Shown: piece by piece, positions 24,899-37,010 of the stretch
Layout of the letters: every line of letters starts with the position of its first letter
Numbering within the stretch: position 1 is the stretch's first letter
DNA from: Epiperipatus broadwayi
Taxonomy: Eukaryota > Onychophora > Udeonychophora > Euonychophora > Peripatidae
Direction of reading: 5' to 3'
Assembly (NCBI GenBank): GCA_028023455.1
Contig: JAQFVV010006626.1
Coordinates: forward strand, 370,001 to 434,000
Length of the DNA stretch: 64,000 bases
The notes under the pieces: model-generated
Database searches by the model: none
What the model saw: only the letters and a program-made list of their open reading frames with translations
Told to the model about the DNA's origin: nothing
Made by a program: the position numbers and the translations under genes

Positions 24899-25062
24899 CA
24901 ATAGATGGCGATATCCTTCACTGATGATAGCAAATTAGCTTGAAATCAGCTGATCTGAAGGTGGAGCAAATGAAAGAGATAGTGAATTCTGACTCTTTTG
25001 ACATTTATGTAAACAAATATATGCTTGTTCGGTGGTTTTGATAAAGCACCATCTATTGATCA
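24531..25062 (+). pseudogene. LINE reverse transcriptase fragment (non-RTE type)
   Basis: The plus-strand frame 24531-24785 carries successive reverse-transcriptase motifs: QLDIKSTFDMISIDLLINIL (the LD-K-AFD block with the first catalytic Asp), then SLNRQIHVTLNG, then ISIPQRSPLSA, a diverged version of the conserved G-PQGSPLS block. After a stop and a (TA)n expansion, the catalytic box survives as SFTDDSKLA near 24916-24940, in a different frame. Stops, frameshifts and the microsatellite make it inactive. The same family appears to be present at 52650-53070. It is a chromosomal fossil with no neighbouring partner gene. Jockey/CR1-like affiliation is an inference. Confidence 0.8.
24842..24895. 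repeat. (TA)n microsatellite inside a LINE fossil
   Basis: About 27 TA units lie between two reverse-transcriptase motifs of the same LINE remnant, so the expansion came after insertion. Confidence 0.95.
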
Positions 25063-25558
25063 TAAATACAAGCGATAGCAAGTTACATGATTATAACTTG
25101 TTTTTGTTTTTCATATATATATATATTTCTGGTTTAAAATAAAATATCTTATGTTTTGCATATATAGACAATGAAAAAGAGTTTCTGATATCTCAAACAC
25201 AATTGTCCAATCTATTAAAAATATTAAATGAATAGAGATAATTGTTAAAATATAAAATTTTGTATGAATAAATTGTGCATGATCAATATATACTGTGAAA
25301 ACCATGAACATGCACTTTATAGAAAAACCTAGATCATATGTAATAATATATAGAATAAACTTAAAAGTAAAACTGAAAACTACAATAATTCATTACCCAA
25401 ATTGTACTTATCTCTGTATTCAAACACATCACTGTTTAATATGTAATTTTATACATCATAGGTTTTTCTCTTTATTAAGATATTTATAGATATTAACTTT
25501 TCAATTACTTCTATCATCTTTATATACATGTTGCTGTATGCACAGATAATGAAGCTAG

Positions 25559-25561
<3 letters not shown>
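25063..25561. other. AT-rich background, no gene seen
   Basis: Small overlapping frames on both strands (25111-25489) lack any recognisable domain. Confidence 0.45.
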
Positions 25562-25600
<39 letters not shown>

Positions 25601-25680
25601 TAGATTATTATCTTGCATTTGTATATATATATATATATATATATAATAAACAAATGCAAGATATTAATCTATCTTAAATA
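25562..25680. repeat. Double (TA)n tract within an inverted repeat
   Basis: TA runs at 25562-25598 and 25622-25645. The sequence TAGATTATTATCTTGCATTT between them is complementary to AAATGCAAGATATTAATCTA just after the second run, so the second tract forms the loop of a hairpin. Confidence 0.85.
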
Positions 25681-25816
25681 TAAGAATATTGATTTATTTT
25701 CGCTAAGCACTTTCAAGAGTCTTCTTGCTCTCATACTCATAGCTGCTGTTGTTAAAACTGGGTTGTAGAAAAGAAAATTTATGCAAAGTGATGCAAATAA
25801 TTTATAACTGCCATTT

Positions 25817-26450
25817 TCAGGACAAGGCAAAGCAGGCTTCTCTTCTACTAATAGACTTAGGATTGCTTGCTATATAAAATGCTTCTCTAATCTTGCATTT
25901 AGCATCATGTCTTTTTGAGCAATGTGGATTTGAATTTGTGGCCTGTTGTTCTTTCATGCTCAAAAAAGATGTCATTGCCTTTTTGTTTGGTTTTATTGTA
26001 CAGGTATTAGTGCCAAGCCACTCTGTTGGCAATATTTGTCCTAGTCTTGCCATAATATGTGGCCTGGCAGTTAGCTTCTGGGCAGATCATTTTGTACATG
26101 ACCTGAGGAGTGAGGTCAGGTGTGATTATATCCTTGGAATTATTGATGTCTGTTTGTGTTTGGAGATGAATAATATGTGATGATGAAGTCTTTAGATAGC
26201 TATTTGTTGAGACATTTGACCAGTGATTGGATGTATGGTATCAGAATTCTTGGCTTATTATTCTTGATGTGGTTGTGGTTAATTTTGTGATAGAATTTAT
26301 TGACTTTCCTGTTGATAGAAAATTGTGAGTATTCTATTTTAATTAGGTCAGCTGTGTATTGGTTAAGGTTGTGCCATTTGTCCATTTTATAGTAGTTTAC
26401 AATTTTTAATGAAGTAAAGAATTCAAGCATTCTATCATCTTTATTTTTTT
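25817..26450 (-). pseudogene. Penelope-like element, connector and GIY-YIG endonuclease fragment
   Basis: Minus strand, read from about 26430 down to 25817. First comes a Lys/Asn-rich connector ending in KPRILIPYIQSLVKCLNK, matching the IPY-GLS block between the PLE reverse transcriptase and endonuclease. Then VMYKMICPEANCQATYYGKT (about 26042-26104) is the GIY-YIG core, with VYKI-like and YIG-like halves and paired cysteines. FFEHERTTGHKF (about 25931-25970) is the downstream EH...GH block. In the next frame, KIREAFYIASNPKSISRRE ends at the TGA at 25817-25819. A stop after the core and at least two frame changes make it inactive. In intact PLEs this domain nicks the target DNA. Orientation matches the RTE fragment immediately upstream. 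Confidence 0.82.
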
Positions 26451-26469
26451 ATTTCTTTAAGACATACAT

Positions 26470-26960
26470 TGAAAAGTATTTTAAATATTTTAGCATTTAT
26501 TCTCATTCCTATTGTTTTTTCCTTGCTAGATTTTATAATATTCTCTGAAGCTCAAAATCAATATTTATAAAATCAACCAAATCCACTGAAAAATCTAGAT
26601 AAATTATATAAACTGCACTTCATTTTAATTCATGTTTCATCACTTGTCTAATATGGCTAAAAATGTTTCATAGTAATCATCCTACTATATACCCATATCA
26701 ATATTAATAATAATGTTACAATATAATCTAACTATTGTTATTACATTTAACAACAATTATTTTTCAGTATTTAGCAATCAATATATTGGGTCATACTCTG
26801 AATAATCTAAAGCATTAAACATTCAACAGCTCATATGAAACACTTTTCCATAATCCAAAAAATCAAAAGCACAAAGTCTATTGGTTCTTTCTACAATTTC
26901 TATTAATAGTTTAATAGTTATATAAAACTTACAGTATCATAATAACATTTAAGTCTAGCA
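26470..26960 (-). pseudogene. RTE-type LINE reverse transcriptase fragment
   Basis: On the minus strand, about 26825-26915 translates without interruption to LLIEIVERTNRLCAFDFLDY followed by GKVFHMSC. This aligns with the RTE-clade block around the first catalytic Asp (typically I-K-EYN-PL--AFVDYEKAFDS). Downstream text is broken by stops but keeps short likeness (for example a YDPIYLLNTEK run). It is more decayed than the RTE copy at 41560-46430. It lies just upstream of the PLE fragment on the same strand; the two are different element types, so this is probably a nested or adjacent insertion. Confidence 0.65.
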
Positions 26961-28147
26961 TGCTCTCTAGATTATTTGGGCTCAGAAAATATTCTCTATA
27001 AAAGTTATAATTATATTAGTAAAGATTTTTAAAGAATTGACAGAGAGATTGGTGGGTCTGCTCTAAAAATAAAAATGTAATATATTTTAAATCTGTAAAA
27101 AAATATTTGAAATTTAAAAGTATTATAATTGAAGAAAATACTTTTTTTTGCTCTTATTATTATATAGTACTTTGTAGAATCGTTCCATTAGTTTCATGGT
27201 ATCTGCCTTTTTAGTAATAGTACTGCCTTCTCTCTCTCTCTCTCTCTCATATACCAAAAAAGTTTTTGTTAATACTAAGATTTTTCCTTATTGTTTCATA
27301 TTTTTATTAGACTTTTGTACTATTCTACAGCTTTCCTTATCACTTCACATTGTAATGGGTTAGAGACACCTCTCCATCTTTACTGAGTTGAACTTAGATT
27401 ATCTTTATTAAAATATGCTTATGTAACATATTATTAAATGATATTAATGATTAATACATAAAGGAAACATTCAGTTTGCCAAGATGGACTTGTAGCAGCT
27501 ATAGTCTGGGGACAATTTATTTTAAAACGTTCCATCTCCCAATAATAAAAAAGAACAAAATAATAGACATAGTTATATAGGTATAAGAATACTTGGTCTT
27601 AGTTTTTATTAATCACTAATTAATATTTCTCCAAGCAATATATTTATGGACATCAGTGTTTTTAGATTCCATGCGCCAATCCTATGGTTGCATAAGAATT
27701 ATATTGAAGGGATTTAATGAGAATAATAATAATGTATTATTCAATGCTCAGCCACTAGTTAGCTCATTTATGGTGGGTGGTCCTGAGACTGACAGTGATA
27801 TGTTACTTTGGGGTAGTATGCATTAAATTGTTTAATAAGGAAAACATATAAACATTTTAATTAAGTGAATAATTAGGAAATAATTAAAAAAAAAAAAAAG
27901 AATATTAGTGCTCATTTGTTTAATGGAAATAAAAGCAAAAAAATATATTTTGATGAATAAATTCTTATTGATTACGCAGATTAAATATTTTATTTTTACA
28001 ATTATCTATTAGATTTAATAGAAATAATTACAGACTATGAAATTAATAATATATACATGTATGCATTTGAAAAAAAAAGTCACCTTTGGATCAACAGGGA
28101 AATTATATTGTTTGTATTCATGTATAAAGTAAGCTTACTTAATAATA
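26961..28147. other. AT-rich background, no gene seen
   Basis: A (CT)n microsatellite of about 10 units lies at 27229-27248 and a poly(A) at about 27887-27899. No coding-like segment was identified. Confidence 0.5.
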
Positions 28148-28149
28148 CA

Positions 28150-28290
28150 GTGGCCGATTGCCCATAAAGAAAGTCTTTGTTTTAACTTCTGATGAAGTGA
28201 AAGTGGATCCAAATGTTGGACGCAGAGAAGGTGTATGGATGTGGATTTCTGACATGTCGAATAATTATGGGACCATGAAGCAGCTTTAAT
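28150..28290 (+). other. Candidate terminal exon or pseudo-exon, unrecognised
   Basis: An AG at about 28149-28150 (context AATAATACAG) is followed by a 46-codon open segment ending at a TAA near 28290. It includes KKVFVLTSDEVKVDPNVG, then RREGVWMWISDMSNNYGTMK. The block is less AT-rich and better balanced in amino acids than nearly all other frames nearby, and the GC-richer sequence continues to about 28390, as an exon plus 3' UTR might. I see no upstream exon and recognise no family. A transposon remnant is equally possible. Confidence 0.25.
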
Positions 28291-28390
28291 TTTCTTAATG
28301 GAGCAGGGAATGAATACCCAGCATGTTTACACTTTCACCCCCAACATACTCATGTTGGCTAGCATATATATCTTGCTTGCAGTATCGTAG

Positions 28391-29669
28391 GTCAGAAAAA
28401 TTGACAGCATTCGCAATAACAGTGTAAAATTCTAATCAATGTAAAAATAAGAATCAGAATGTGATCCTTCCTTTATTCTCATTTGGCTAGAAATACTATT
28501 TTGTTCTCCAGCATTATTTCCCATCACTCTTACAAAAGTTCTACATTTTTAAACCTTACCCTGCACGATCTCATTAGTCCAGGACACTATGATTTTAGAT
28601 CCATTTTCCCTTGTCTTCAGCTTTTCTCTCTCTCACTAAAAAAAAAAACTTTTAGCAAGTTTTTATTATATTTAAAATTTCATTAAAGCATTAAAAAAAA
28701 TAACTTTCAACAGGATTTACAATAAAAATATTCCATAGACAAAAACAAAAGCTATTTCATTCTATATATTTTTATCTTATTAAAACAAAAGTAGATAAAG
28801 TCTATACACTCACCAAATATTTTTCTAAAAAATTATTTTACACGCGATATATATATTTTTAAATATATACACACACATATTCCATCAGAACAAAATGAGC
28901 ACAAGACCCCCTTAAGACTGCTTTGATTAATTCATTCAATCGAATATATACATTATAATATATCTACATATGCGTGGTTACCTAAACCCCTTTTTACCTT
29001 GAAACAGGGTTTAAACCCAGCCCCTGTTACAACATCTAGATTTCATTACTCTTTTTTTTTAATATTTTTCAAAACCAGATTTTACCTTTTTTTAATGTAA
29101 TTATTTTTAAATATTTTAGTACTTTTTACTTTCTTTTTACATTGTTTATTTCAGTTAAAAATTTACAGGTGAATTGTTTGTTACTCTATGTACTAATTTT
29201 TTGTGTAACAATTCTTAATAAAATATGTTATTTTTCTTATTAATCCTATTCAAGTTTGAACCCTCTTCAACACTACATTTAAGTTTATTGGAGTATTTTT
29301 CAAATTTAGAAATATTGATTGTTACTACTACTTTATTTTTAATACAATTTGTATATCTAGCTTAGCATTAATAAGTATCATCTATCTCACTACAATTCAA
29401 ACTATTAAAGACATTACTATCTCTAACCAAAACACAAGTCAATTCTACAGTACTGCTATTTTTGGATACTTCCATGTGTATTTCTTTATGGATTTTTCTC
29501 AGAAAATTCTGTTCTGATATACAATTTTTTTCCTTCAAATCTTCTCTCATTATATCTTCATGGTCTAATTTTTATTTGGAACTTTTTCACTTATTATATT
29601 AAAACCTTTATGAAGTATTATAACTTTACCTTTCTTATTGCATTGCCAAATCCATAGAATTTTATATTA

Positions 29670-29673
<4 letters not shown>
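28391..29673. other. AT-rich background, no gene seen
   Basis: The frames at 28483-28686 (+) and 29368-29550 (-) show no recognisable domain. Confidence 0.45.

Positions 29674-29745
<72 letters not shown>
29674..29745. repeat. (TA)n microsatellite, about 36 units
   Basis: Long uninterrupted TA tract directly abutting a family A element. Confidence 0.97.
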
Positions 29746-29748
<3 letters not shown>

Positions 29749-29934
29749 ATGATCACTATCTCATACTAGCACAGGGCTCCTCACTGATGAAGGCCACAAG
29801 CCAGAAACTAGTCTGGGGATATTGGATGAGTAGGCACTAGATAGGGATTTTATGCACAAGCCTTCTGGCATCCATTGATTGCTCTTGTTAGCACAAGATG
29901 GCATTACTATATGGAGAGTTTTGCTTTGTTTTGG
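29746..29934 (-). mobile_element. Family A element, internally deleted, inside a (TA)n tract
   Basis: Reverse orientation: CACATGATCACTATCTCATA (family end), GATGAAGGCCACAAGCCAGA, AAACTAGTCTGGGGATATTG, CATCCATTGATTGCTCTTG, then GGAGAGTTTTGC (family start). The central part seen in the 616-bp copies is missing, with the junction next to the GAGGAGC word. TA repeats flank both sides (29674-29745, 29935-29954), so the insertion target was probably (TA)n. Confidence 0.8.
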
Positions 29935-29954
29935 ATATATATATATATATATAT
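29935..29954. repeat. (TA)n tract, right flank of family A copy
   Basis: Short TA run matching the long TA tract on the other side of the element. Confidence 0.9.
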
Positions 29955-32149
29955 GCTCTTTATTACTGTCATAGTGGGTTGTAATAAAAAAGCATTGTTA
30001 AACAGTAATCAAGAGCATAGATTATTTAATATTATATTAAAGCCTTTCATGATAATTTAAGAATTTTCATGGAAGCGGGCTATAAAAATTATCTATTTTT
30101 TTATTATAATGAAAAATTATCAAGGCATAAACCTTAAATATCTACATTTGGTATCTTCCATTAATTTGAATAATTAATCTAGGTCTTCGTTTTAATATGC
30201 TATCCATTGCCATAATATTGTTTTTCAATATTTTGCTTATAATAAATTCCATTCCATGGATGTGTTTAATTATTAGTGCTTTTGTAATAAAATAATATTT
30301 AAATCAAATCTCTATCTTTTGACTTCCTAAAATCTGACAATGTTTTTTTTTTTTTTTTTAATATTAGATTCCTTTTTTAAATATGTGTCATCTTACTTTA
30401 ATTAAAAGTGATTTACAATTACAGATAAATAAATAAAAAGCCATTATTAAATAACTTATTTTTGTAGATTTATTTGACTTTCTACTTTCTGTTGTCAAAT
30501 ATAGATTTAGGTAACATTTAAGGCTAGAAGACAAGGAGATTTTTTTTTGATAGGCACGATTATAAATATTCATACATATATGTAATCGATCATTCTGTGT
30601 TCTAATAAACAAATTGTATCAGTTAAAATCTATCAGCAACTGAGAAAAGGACCACATTGTTTTCTAGATCTTAATTAAACTTCCTATTATACATATTTAT
30701 TTAACATTTTATAATCATATCATAATATGTCAAAAAATAAAAATAAAAATTTAAAATTTAATAATAAACACTTTTTGTAATTATAAGATAAGTCTAGTTT
30801 TACAATTTCATTATTTATTATAAAAATATTTTCAACAAACGGAAGCATATAAAAACAGATAAACTGTGAAGTAAACAGACAGGTCAAGAGATCACTATAA
30901 GAGATCACATATAAAGAAGATACTGATTAATAACAATCTTGTCAGTTGGTGGATAGTAAGGATTTCAGTGATTTTTTCAACATTGTTTTTATTCTATTTA
31001 AGAATAGCTATTTATTGATAATGCTGACTGATACAATGATTATCCAAATTGGATAAGTAATATTCTTAAGCCTGATCAAAGCCTAATGATGTTTTAATTT
31101 GAATGGAATTCATTCCTCACAAATGAGAAAGTTAGGTGGACAAACTACCATTACACAAAAGATTCTTGAAATAATAAATAAAGAGAAATTTATATAAAAA
31201 ATTGTCTTCAGAAATGAATATATAATTCAGAGATAGTGAGGAAATTAAGATTTGCTATATATTGCCAACAAAATACTTATTTTATAAATGTTATAATAAA
31301 TAAATAATTTATATATTTGAATATTCATAGTTTTGAATTATTTAAAATAAGTATCTACAATCATTGTAAATGAAAAAATGGATTAATACAAAGCAAGCGC
31401 TATGTTATTGGGTGACTACTTTTTATTACATTGCATTAAAAGGAAGCAAAAAGTCCATAGAAACAAATATTTGGAAATGGTCTTGCTATAAAAACAAAGG
31501 GAATATATCTTTTTAATAAGATGGGAAAATAAATAAAAAGCAACAAAAATGAATAAAAACTTTATTATTTATTAAGTACAGTGTATAATAAAATGATTAC
31601 CATGTCAACACAACATTATTAAATATAATTGTTAAAGTTTTACATTTTAAAATGTATTATTTATCTAATTAAAATTGGGAGTGCATATAATGTTTGATTT
31701 CCAAAGTGAGAAGTTAGGCAGAACAGTTTCATAAATTAACCATACTGAGGTTTTTTTCCCTTTTTTTTTTTTTACCTTTCTGCTTTTAGATTCATTTAGA
31801 AAGATTTAGCTACTGAATCTGCACTTCCTTATTGTAACCAGACATATAATTTTGCTTTTAAATTCATTTTACCTTTTTCTGAAATGTTAGAATATAATTA
31901 CTCACTATCTCGATACTCATTTAATATTAATCTTTATTTTAATTATTTGCTAAAATTATTGATTTTCTAACCTAAGACTGGTGAGTTTAAAAGAAAGTTT
32001 TTCAATAAATAATATCTAGTTGCAAAAAATCAAAAAAATAAATTAGTGGGAAGATCTGAAGAGAACTGCTGTTGTGCTTTATCGTCACATTTTGTATGAC
32101 TTCCAAGCAATTAAACTCATAGTTATGTATATACATCTTACGATCAACA
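29955..32149. other. AT-rich background, no gene seen
   Basis: Poly(T) at about 30342-30360 and small Phe/Ile/Lys-rich frames only. Confidence 0.45.
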
Positions 32150-32340
32150 ATACATCATGTGACCCCAGCTAACATCTTACATTGAAAATATCTAAGTGCA
32201 TGGTTGAAAAAATCCATAAGATCATAATCTAGAAACTAGCCTGGGAATATTTGGATAGTTTCCCATTGGAGAAAAATTTACAAAGAACTACCATTTGTTA
32301 TCTATTGATTACTAAAGCTACACTGGATAACATAAGGGTA
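32150..32340 (-). mobile_element. Family A element, old diverged copy
   Basis: Weak but collinear match in reverse orientation: CATCATGTGACC, AGAAACTAGCCTGGGAATAT, TTGGATAGTTTCCCATTGGA and TTATCTATTGATTAC. Confidence 0.5.
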
Positions 32341-33369
32341 GAAAAATAAAAGTTTACTAATAATAGATGTCATTCTTGTGAGTTTAACATAAGTAAACAC
32401 ACTTTGCTAAATGATGTTGACTGATTTTATCTGCAGTAAAAAAAAGATGATATCTCAGCTTAGTCAATATAATATAACAATAGTATTATAATTTTGGCAC
32501 TCAAAATTCACAAGACTTTCAAAGTAACTTTTGATATATATATTAATTTGATACATTTTCCAGGGAATAATTTTTTGACAAAGAATATGTAAGATAACAC
32601 TAGATAAGACAAATAATAATAATAATAATAATAATAACTCAAATCTAATAATACAGTATAACTTTCATGTATTGTCAGCTAGTGCATATGTGCATTATTC
32701 ATAAGTTAGTAGATATGTATATAATGTAATGACAGTAAAAACCCTTTCTATCCAGACATCATTAAGGATATAAAATATAAATCCTCAGTTTGAAAAAGAA
32801 TAAAAAAATGTTGTTATAAATAAAGTTTGAATACAATTAAATGCTTTATTCAGTTACAATCTAGGTATAGTTTAATTAAAGTAAACTCTTTAATTCTCAA
32901 CATATTGAAGTTTAATTCTACAATTTATGGATGATAAACATGGTGTATTGACTTGTGGAAAAATTATAGATTAAAATGTCCATTCAAGCATGTAAGGAGC
33001 CAACATCAGAGTAAGTTTAAAAAATTGTACACAATAAAAGCACAGATAATTAATTGGATTTTCATGTTCTGACAATAAATTTATATGTTGGACAAGAATT
33101 GGTCAGTCTGTGTTTAGCCAACAATTCTGTGATGACTCAATGCATGTATAGAGCAAAAGATAAAAATCTTAGTTTATCATCCATAAAATACGTTGAAAAT
33201 GTGCCCTTTTCCTCAAAAAATTTAAAGAAGTGATCAGTCAGCAGCTACACCAGAGTGGATGTACATTAATGTTACTGTCCATTTGGTTTAGCTTACAAGG
33301 GAACAACATTTCCTCTCTTATCTTTGATACAATGTTATGATGCTTATTATTATCAATTTTATAAATTAT
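32341..33369. other. AT-rich background, no gene seen
   Basis: An (AAT)n microsatellite of about nine units lies at 32611-32637. Nothing else was recognised. Confidence 0.5.
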
Positions 33370-33850
33370 ATATAAATACTATTCAAATATAAGTATATTG
33401 TCTATACACTTATATTTGTATGTTACACATTCAGCCTACATTATGTCCATCCCTAATCTGTGTGTTTAATTAAATAGCCATATTAAGGTCCTTTATATGA
33501 GGGGTCAGAGTGACTTAAAAGTCCACATGGGTATGACAATAACATTGGCATCAACAAGGGTTTGAGTTTTCCATGATTGCATTTTCAAAGACATACACGG
33601 CTTAAGAGTTGGAGGGTGATGAAAATTGAAGCATCCATTAAAGTTTAAAGATTTGTTATCAATACTTACTGTGCACTGGTTGTATATATGTGTGGGAGAT
33701 AGTGATCTGGACCAACTGATAAATGCTGGTTCAGCACAAAATATGTATATTGATGGTCAGTTTTCTTTTTCATATGTATGTGCTCATGTGTATCAGTTAT
33801 ATAGGATGGAGTGCATAGCTGTATAAAGCTTGAAAGTCTGAATTTAAGTT
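33370..33850 (+). mobile_element. Family C element, extended copy
   Basis: The left part (33390-33570) is the reverse-orientation counterpart of 22400-22570 (CATATTAAGGTCC, TGACAATAACATTGGCATCA, ACAAGGGTTTGAG). The right part (33598-33850) matches the right arm of 2635-3195: TTAAGAGTTGGAG, CATCCATTAAAG, GATCTGGACCAACTGATAAA, GCTCATGTGTATCAG. Only one arm of the foldback is present. The open frame 33626-33826 is a translation of the repeat. Confidence 0.75.
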
Positions 33851-33970
33851 TAGTCTAATATATTCAAATATAATTTACTTATAACTTTTTGCATGTATGT
33901 AGTTATGTGTTTTGGTTGATTGAGATAGAGTTGGAGAACAAATATTGACTGAAAAATTTTAAGTTTAAAC

Positions 33971-33982
33971 CTCTCTCTCTCT

Positions 33983-34060
<78 letters not shown>
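33971..34060. repeat. (CT)n and (TA)n microsatellites
   Basis: A short CT run (33971-33984) precedes about 36 TA units (33988-34060). Confidence 0.95.
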
Positions 34061-34063
<3 letters not shown>

Positions 34064-36228
34064 AACCTAGTATTGACACTTTTTATTTAGCATTATTTCC
34101 ACAGGAAAACAATGCTATCCTTTTTTGGAAAATAAAAAGATAAAATAATAATATTAAGTGATTAATAAAATATGTTATTTACTCACTTTAAAGTGTTTTA
34201 AGCAAATAACCAATAAATTTAGTAATCCAATGTCATTTGAAGAAGAGCATGAATTATTTAATTAAAATATTAACAATACGAGCAATTTAATATAGTATAA
34301 AAGCACATATTATAAACAGTAATTGATTTTGGATGGGTAGAGGGGGAGACTAGATGAATGTCTTATCATAAAGCACAATAACTTCTGATAATTTATTTTG
34401 TAGAAAATTATATTTAAAAGAAATATACATCACTAATTGTTAGTTAAATATATTTATTATTTTTCATTATTTGTCAAATTACTTTGTAATCCATTTAAAT
34501 CATACGGAAATATATGACTGTAATAAGTTTTTTTTTTCCTTTCTTTTTGTTTATGTTATAATTAAATGATTATTTTTCTGTAAGAGGTCGCTAAAAGAAG
34601 ACCGCCAAATTTTGAAGAAAGTATAGTCTGACATTAGTTTTACAAGGGAGAAGCAGTACTGAAATTCGGTAACAAATTTTTTTTATTTTTTAATTGCAGA
34701 AATAAATATAATTCAAGTAACATTTTAACAATATCATGTGTGGCTAAAATATTTTGATAGGATATTCTGTTTTCTGTTGCCTTCTACCTATTTTAAAGCT
34801 TTTTATACGCAAAAATATACTATCTTCTGCTAAAGTTCAAAATGACCGTATTGACTACAGCAATTACGGAAAGTGTCATTATATTTAAAATAAGTAATAT
34901 AACTAATTTCCAGGAAATAATCAATTATTTTTAATTACCTTATTTAATAATCTTTTTCGTGGTATAAAAGAAAAATTATAATTAAAAGAAATATTATAAA
35001 AGCCAAAGAAAGTTAACGAGAAACATTTCACGCTCTTTCTAAAAGAATTGTCTGTGTTTGAAAATAATGTAAGTTCCCCATGTTAAAATATGTTTTATTC
35101 ACTGAAAATCATATAGAAATAATATTAATGATCAATGATATTTACTTATGCACCAGTATAATTTTAAAAAGAAAATATAAAATTTTCTCAAGGCAAATAT
35201 CGGAAAATTTGTATGTGTGCAATTTACGGAGAATTCATTATTAAAGAAAAATTACAATTCCTAGAGTAGGAATAAAAACTACAAACATTAGTGACTTAAT
35301 TATAACCATAATATAATATGTTATATTATACATCAACTGGATCTTAAAACTTTATATCCACGTAAGTCACTGCAGTCCTTATAATAATAGTAATTTGGAA
35401 AATTCCATTAATTTTATTCATAACCACTAGCTAAAAATGATACGTATCACCAATAGTAAAAAGAAAAGAATTGTATATGTGATCGTCTATCGTTAAATAT
35501 TCGTCATGTTAAAATATGTCTTGTTTTCTTGGATCCCAAAATTAGACAGTTTAATTCAAGAAAGATTAACATCCAACCGCTATGTTTTTCTTTCCTAATT
35601 TATTAAGTGCACCAGAATGGAGGCAACTTTTATAAAAAGAAATAATAAAATTGTTTCTTATTTTAAATTTCTTCGTGAACTACGAATGGATCAAGTTCTT
35701 CATCAATAAATTGCCCAACGGAAAAATTTTTCTAGTGAGATAATAACACTTGTTAAGTAATGATTTTTTTTACTAATTTGTAAAATTATGTGTATTTTTT
35801 TATATCAACAGGTTAAAGGCTGTATAATCAAGTAATATTTAAATGATCTTGTAATCATAAAGGTATGTTTTCATATAATTATTCTAGGTTAAATTTATAT
35901 TCGACATAAAAAAAATTTTTTTTTTTATAAATTGTGTTTACTTATGATATGCAATTATGGGTATATATTTATATGTTAGATGTGTAAAAGAAGAAAAATT
36001 TAGATACTTAATAGGTAAAATATCTAGTTAAAATTATCAGAAGTAATTAAAGAGAAGTGCTATACAAAATATTACTTATTTAAAGTTTGAAACAAATTTA
36101 TACTATGTTAATTGAGGGACTTATTTCTAATTATTCTTTATTAACGCATTCACTTGATTTAGTTCAAGATACTATACTACCAATTACTTGTTGAATGTTT
36201 CATTGGCAAAGGTGAAAATTATTATGTT
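34061..36228. other. AT-rich background, no gene seen
   Basis: Fewer microsatellites than neighbouring regions, with scattered short inverted words. No recognisable protein motif. Confidence 0.45.
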
Positions 36229-36515
36229 TTATTCTGTGATATCCATTGATTTTAGACATTGATCTAAGTATACCCCGGAACATAAATTTAGTGTAATTAG
36301 TGTATTTGCTTGTCTTGCCCCGATATAGCATTGGTATATGCTGAATATTCGCATAAGTAATAATTGTAATGTATCTATTTTGTGGGATGGAAAAATGATC
36401 TCCCCAAAAGCTTTATTTTCCATGAGGGGAATAGGTAAATCTAATATTCGGGTATGTTTATAGCCCAAGTGATCGCTTCTCAGAGTTAGGACGATCAGTA
36501 ATTTATATCGTATTT
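36229..36515 (-). other. Unassigned open segment
   Basis: Minus-strand frame open from about 36513 to a TAA at 36229, close to 95 codons. It includes TLRSDHLGYKHTRILDLPIP, then LMENKAFGEIIFPSHKIDTL, then SIYQCYIGARQANTLITLNL. The local block (36100-37010) is less AT-rich than its surroundings and contains uncommon CG dinucleotides (for example TGCGGCGGAAT near 36816). No family was recognised; a decayed transposon ORF is plausible. Confidence 0.25.
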
Positions 36516-37010
36516 AGTGTATTTCATTCATTAAAATCCCAGGAGAGGATTATATTTGGTGTGTGTTCCTATTATGCCCAAGTAAGAGGCAGGGAATCAT
36601 CAAACTATTTTAATATATTAGTTAACTCTACAGACCTTCGGTGTTATTCCATATTCCTCATGAGAAAATAGAGATAATTCCACCACGGAAGGTGTTGATT
36701 ATTGTGTTTTGTTAGAAAGTTATGGCAAGATAATGGGTATATTGGAGGTTAATTCCTCAAGATCCATTTAGTAAAAATAGCGTGCTAGTATCTATGATCA
36801 ATGTCTGGATTGTGCGGCGGAATAGTGCTGGTAATCCACACGTAAGTCAATGGAGAGAGAGTAAGTTTAAAATTGCGTGATTTAGAAATTTTTATTTGCC
36901 ATTGGAGGGTTCAAATACTAGGTTTAATTCGGGTTAATGATTAAGTAGCACTCACAATATAACTTATACTGAGAAAAACAGTGTGTATAACAACTTCAGT
37001 TGTTATTAAG
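36516..37010. other. GC-elevated flank of the unassigned segment
   Basis: Continues the less AT-rich block, with short frames on both strands but no motif I can name. Confidence 0.3.

Noticed and set aside
24895-25062. MITE ending in TGATCAATAGATGG and CCATCTATTGATCA
   Set aside because: The short inverted ends are real, but the interior carries the LINE catalytic box (SFTDDSKLA), so I treated it as part of the LINE fossil.
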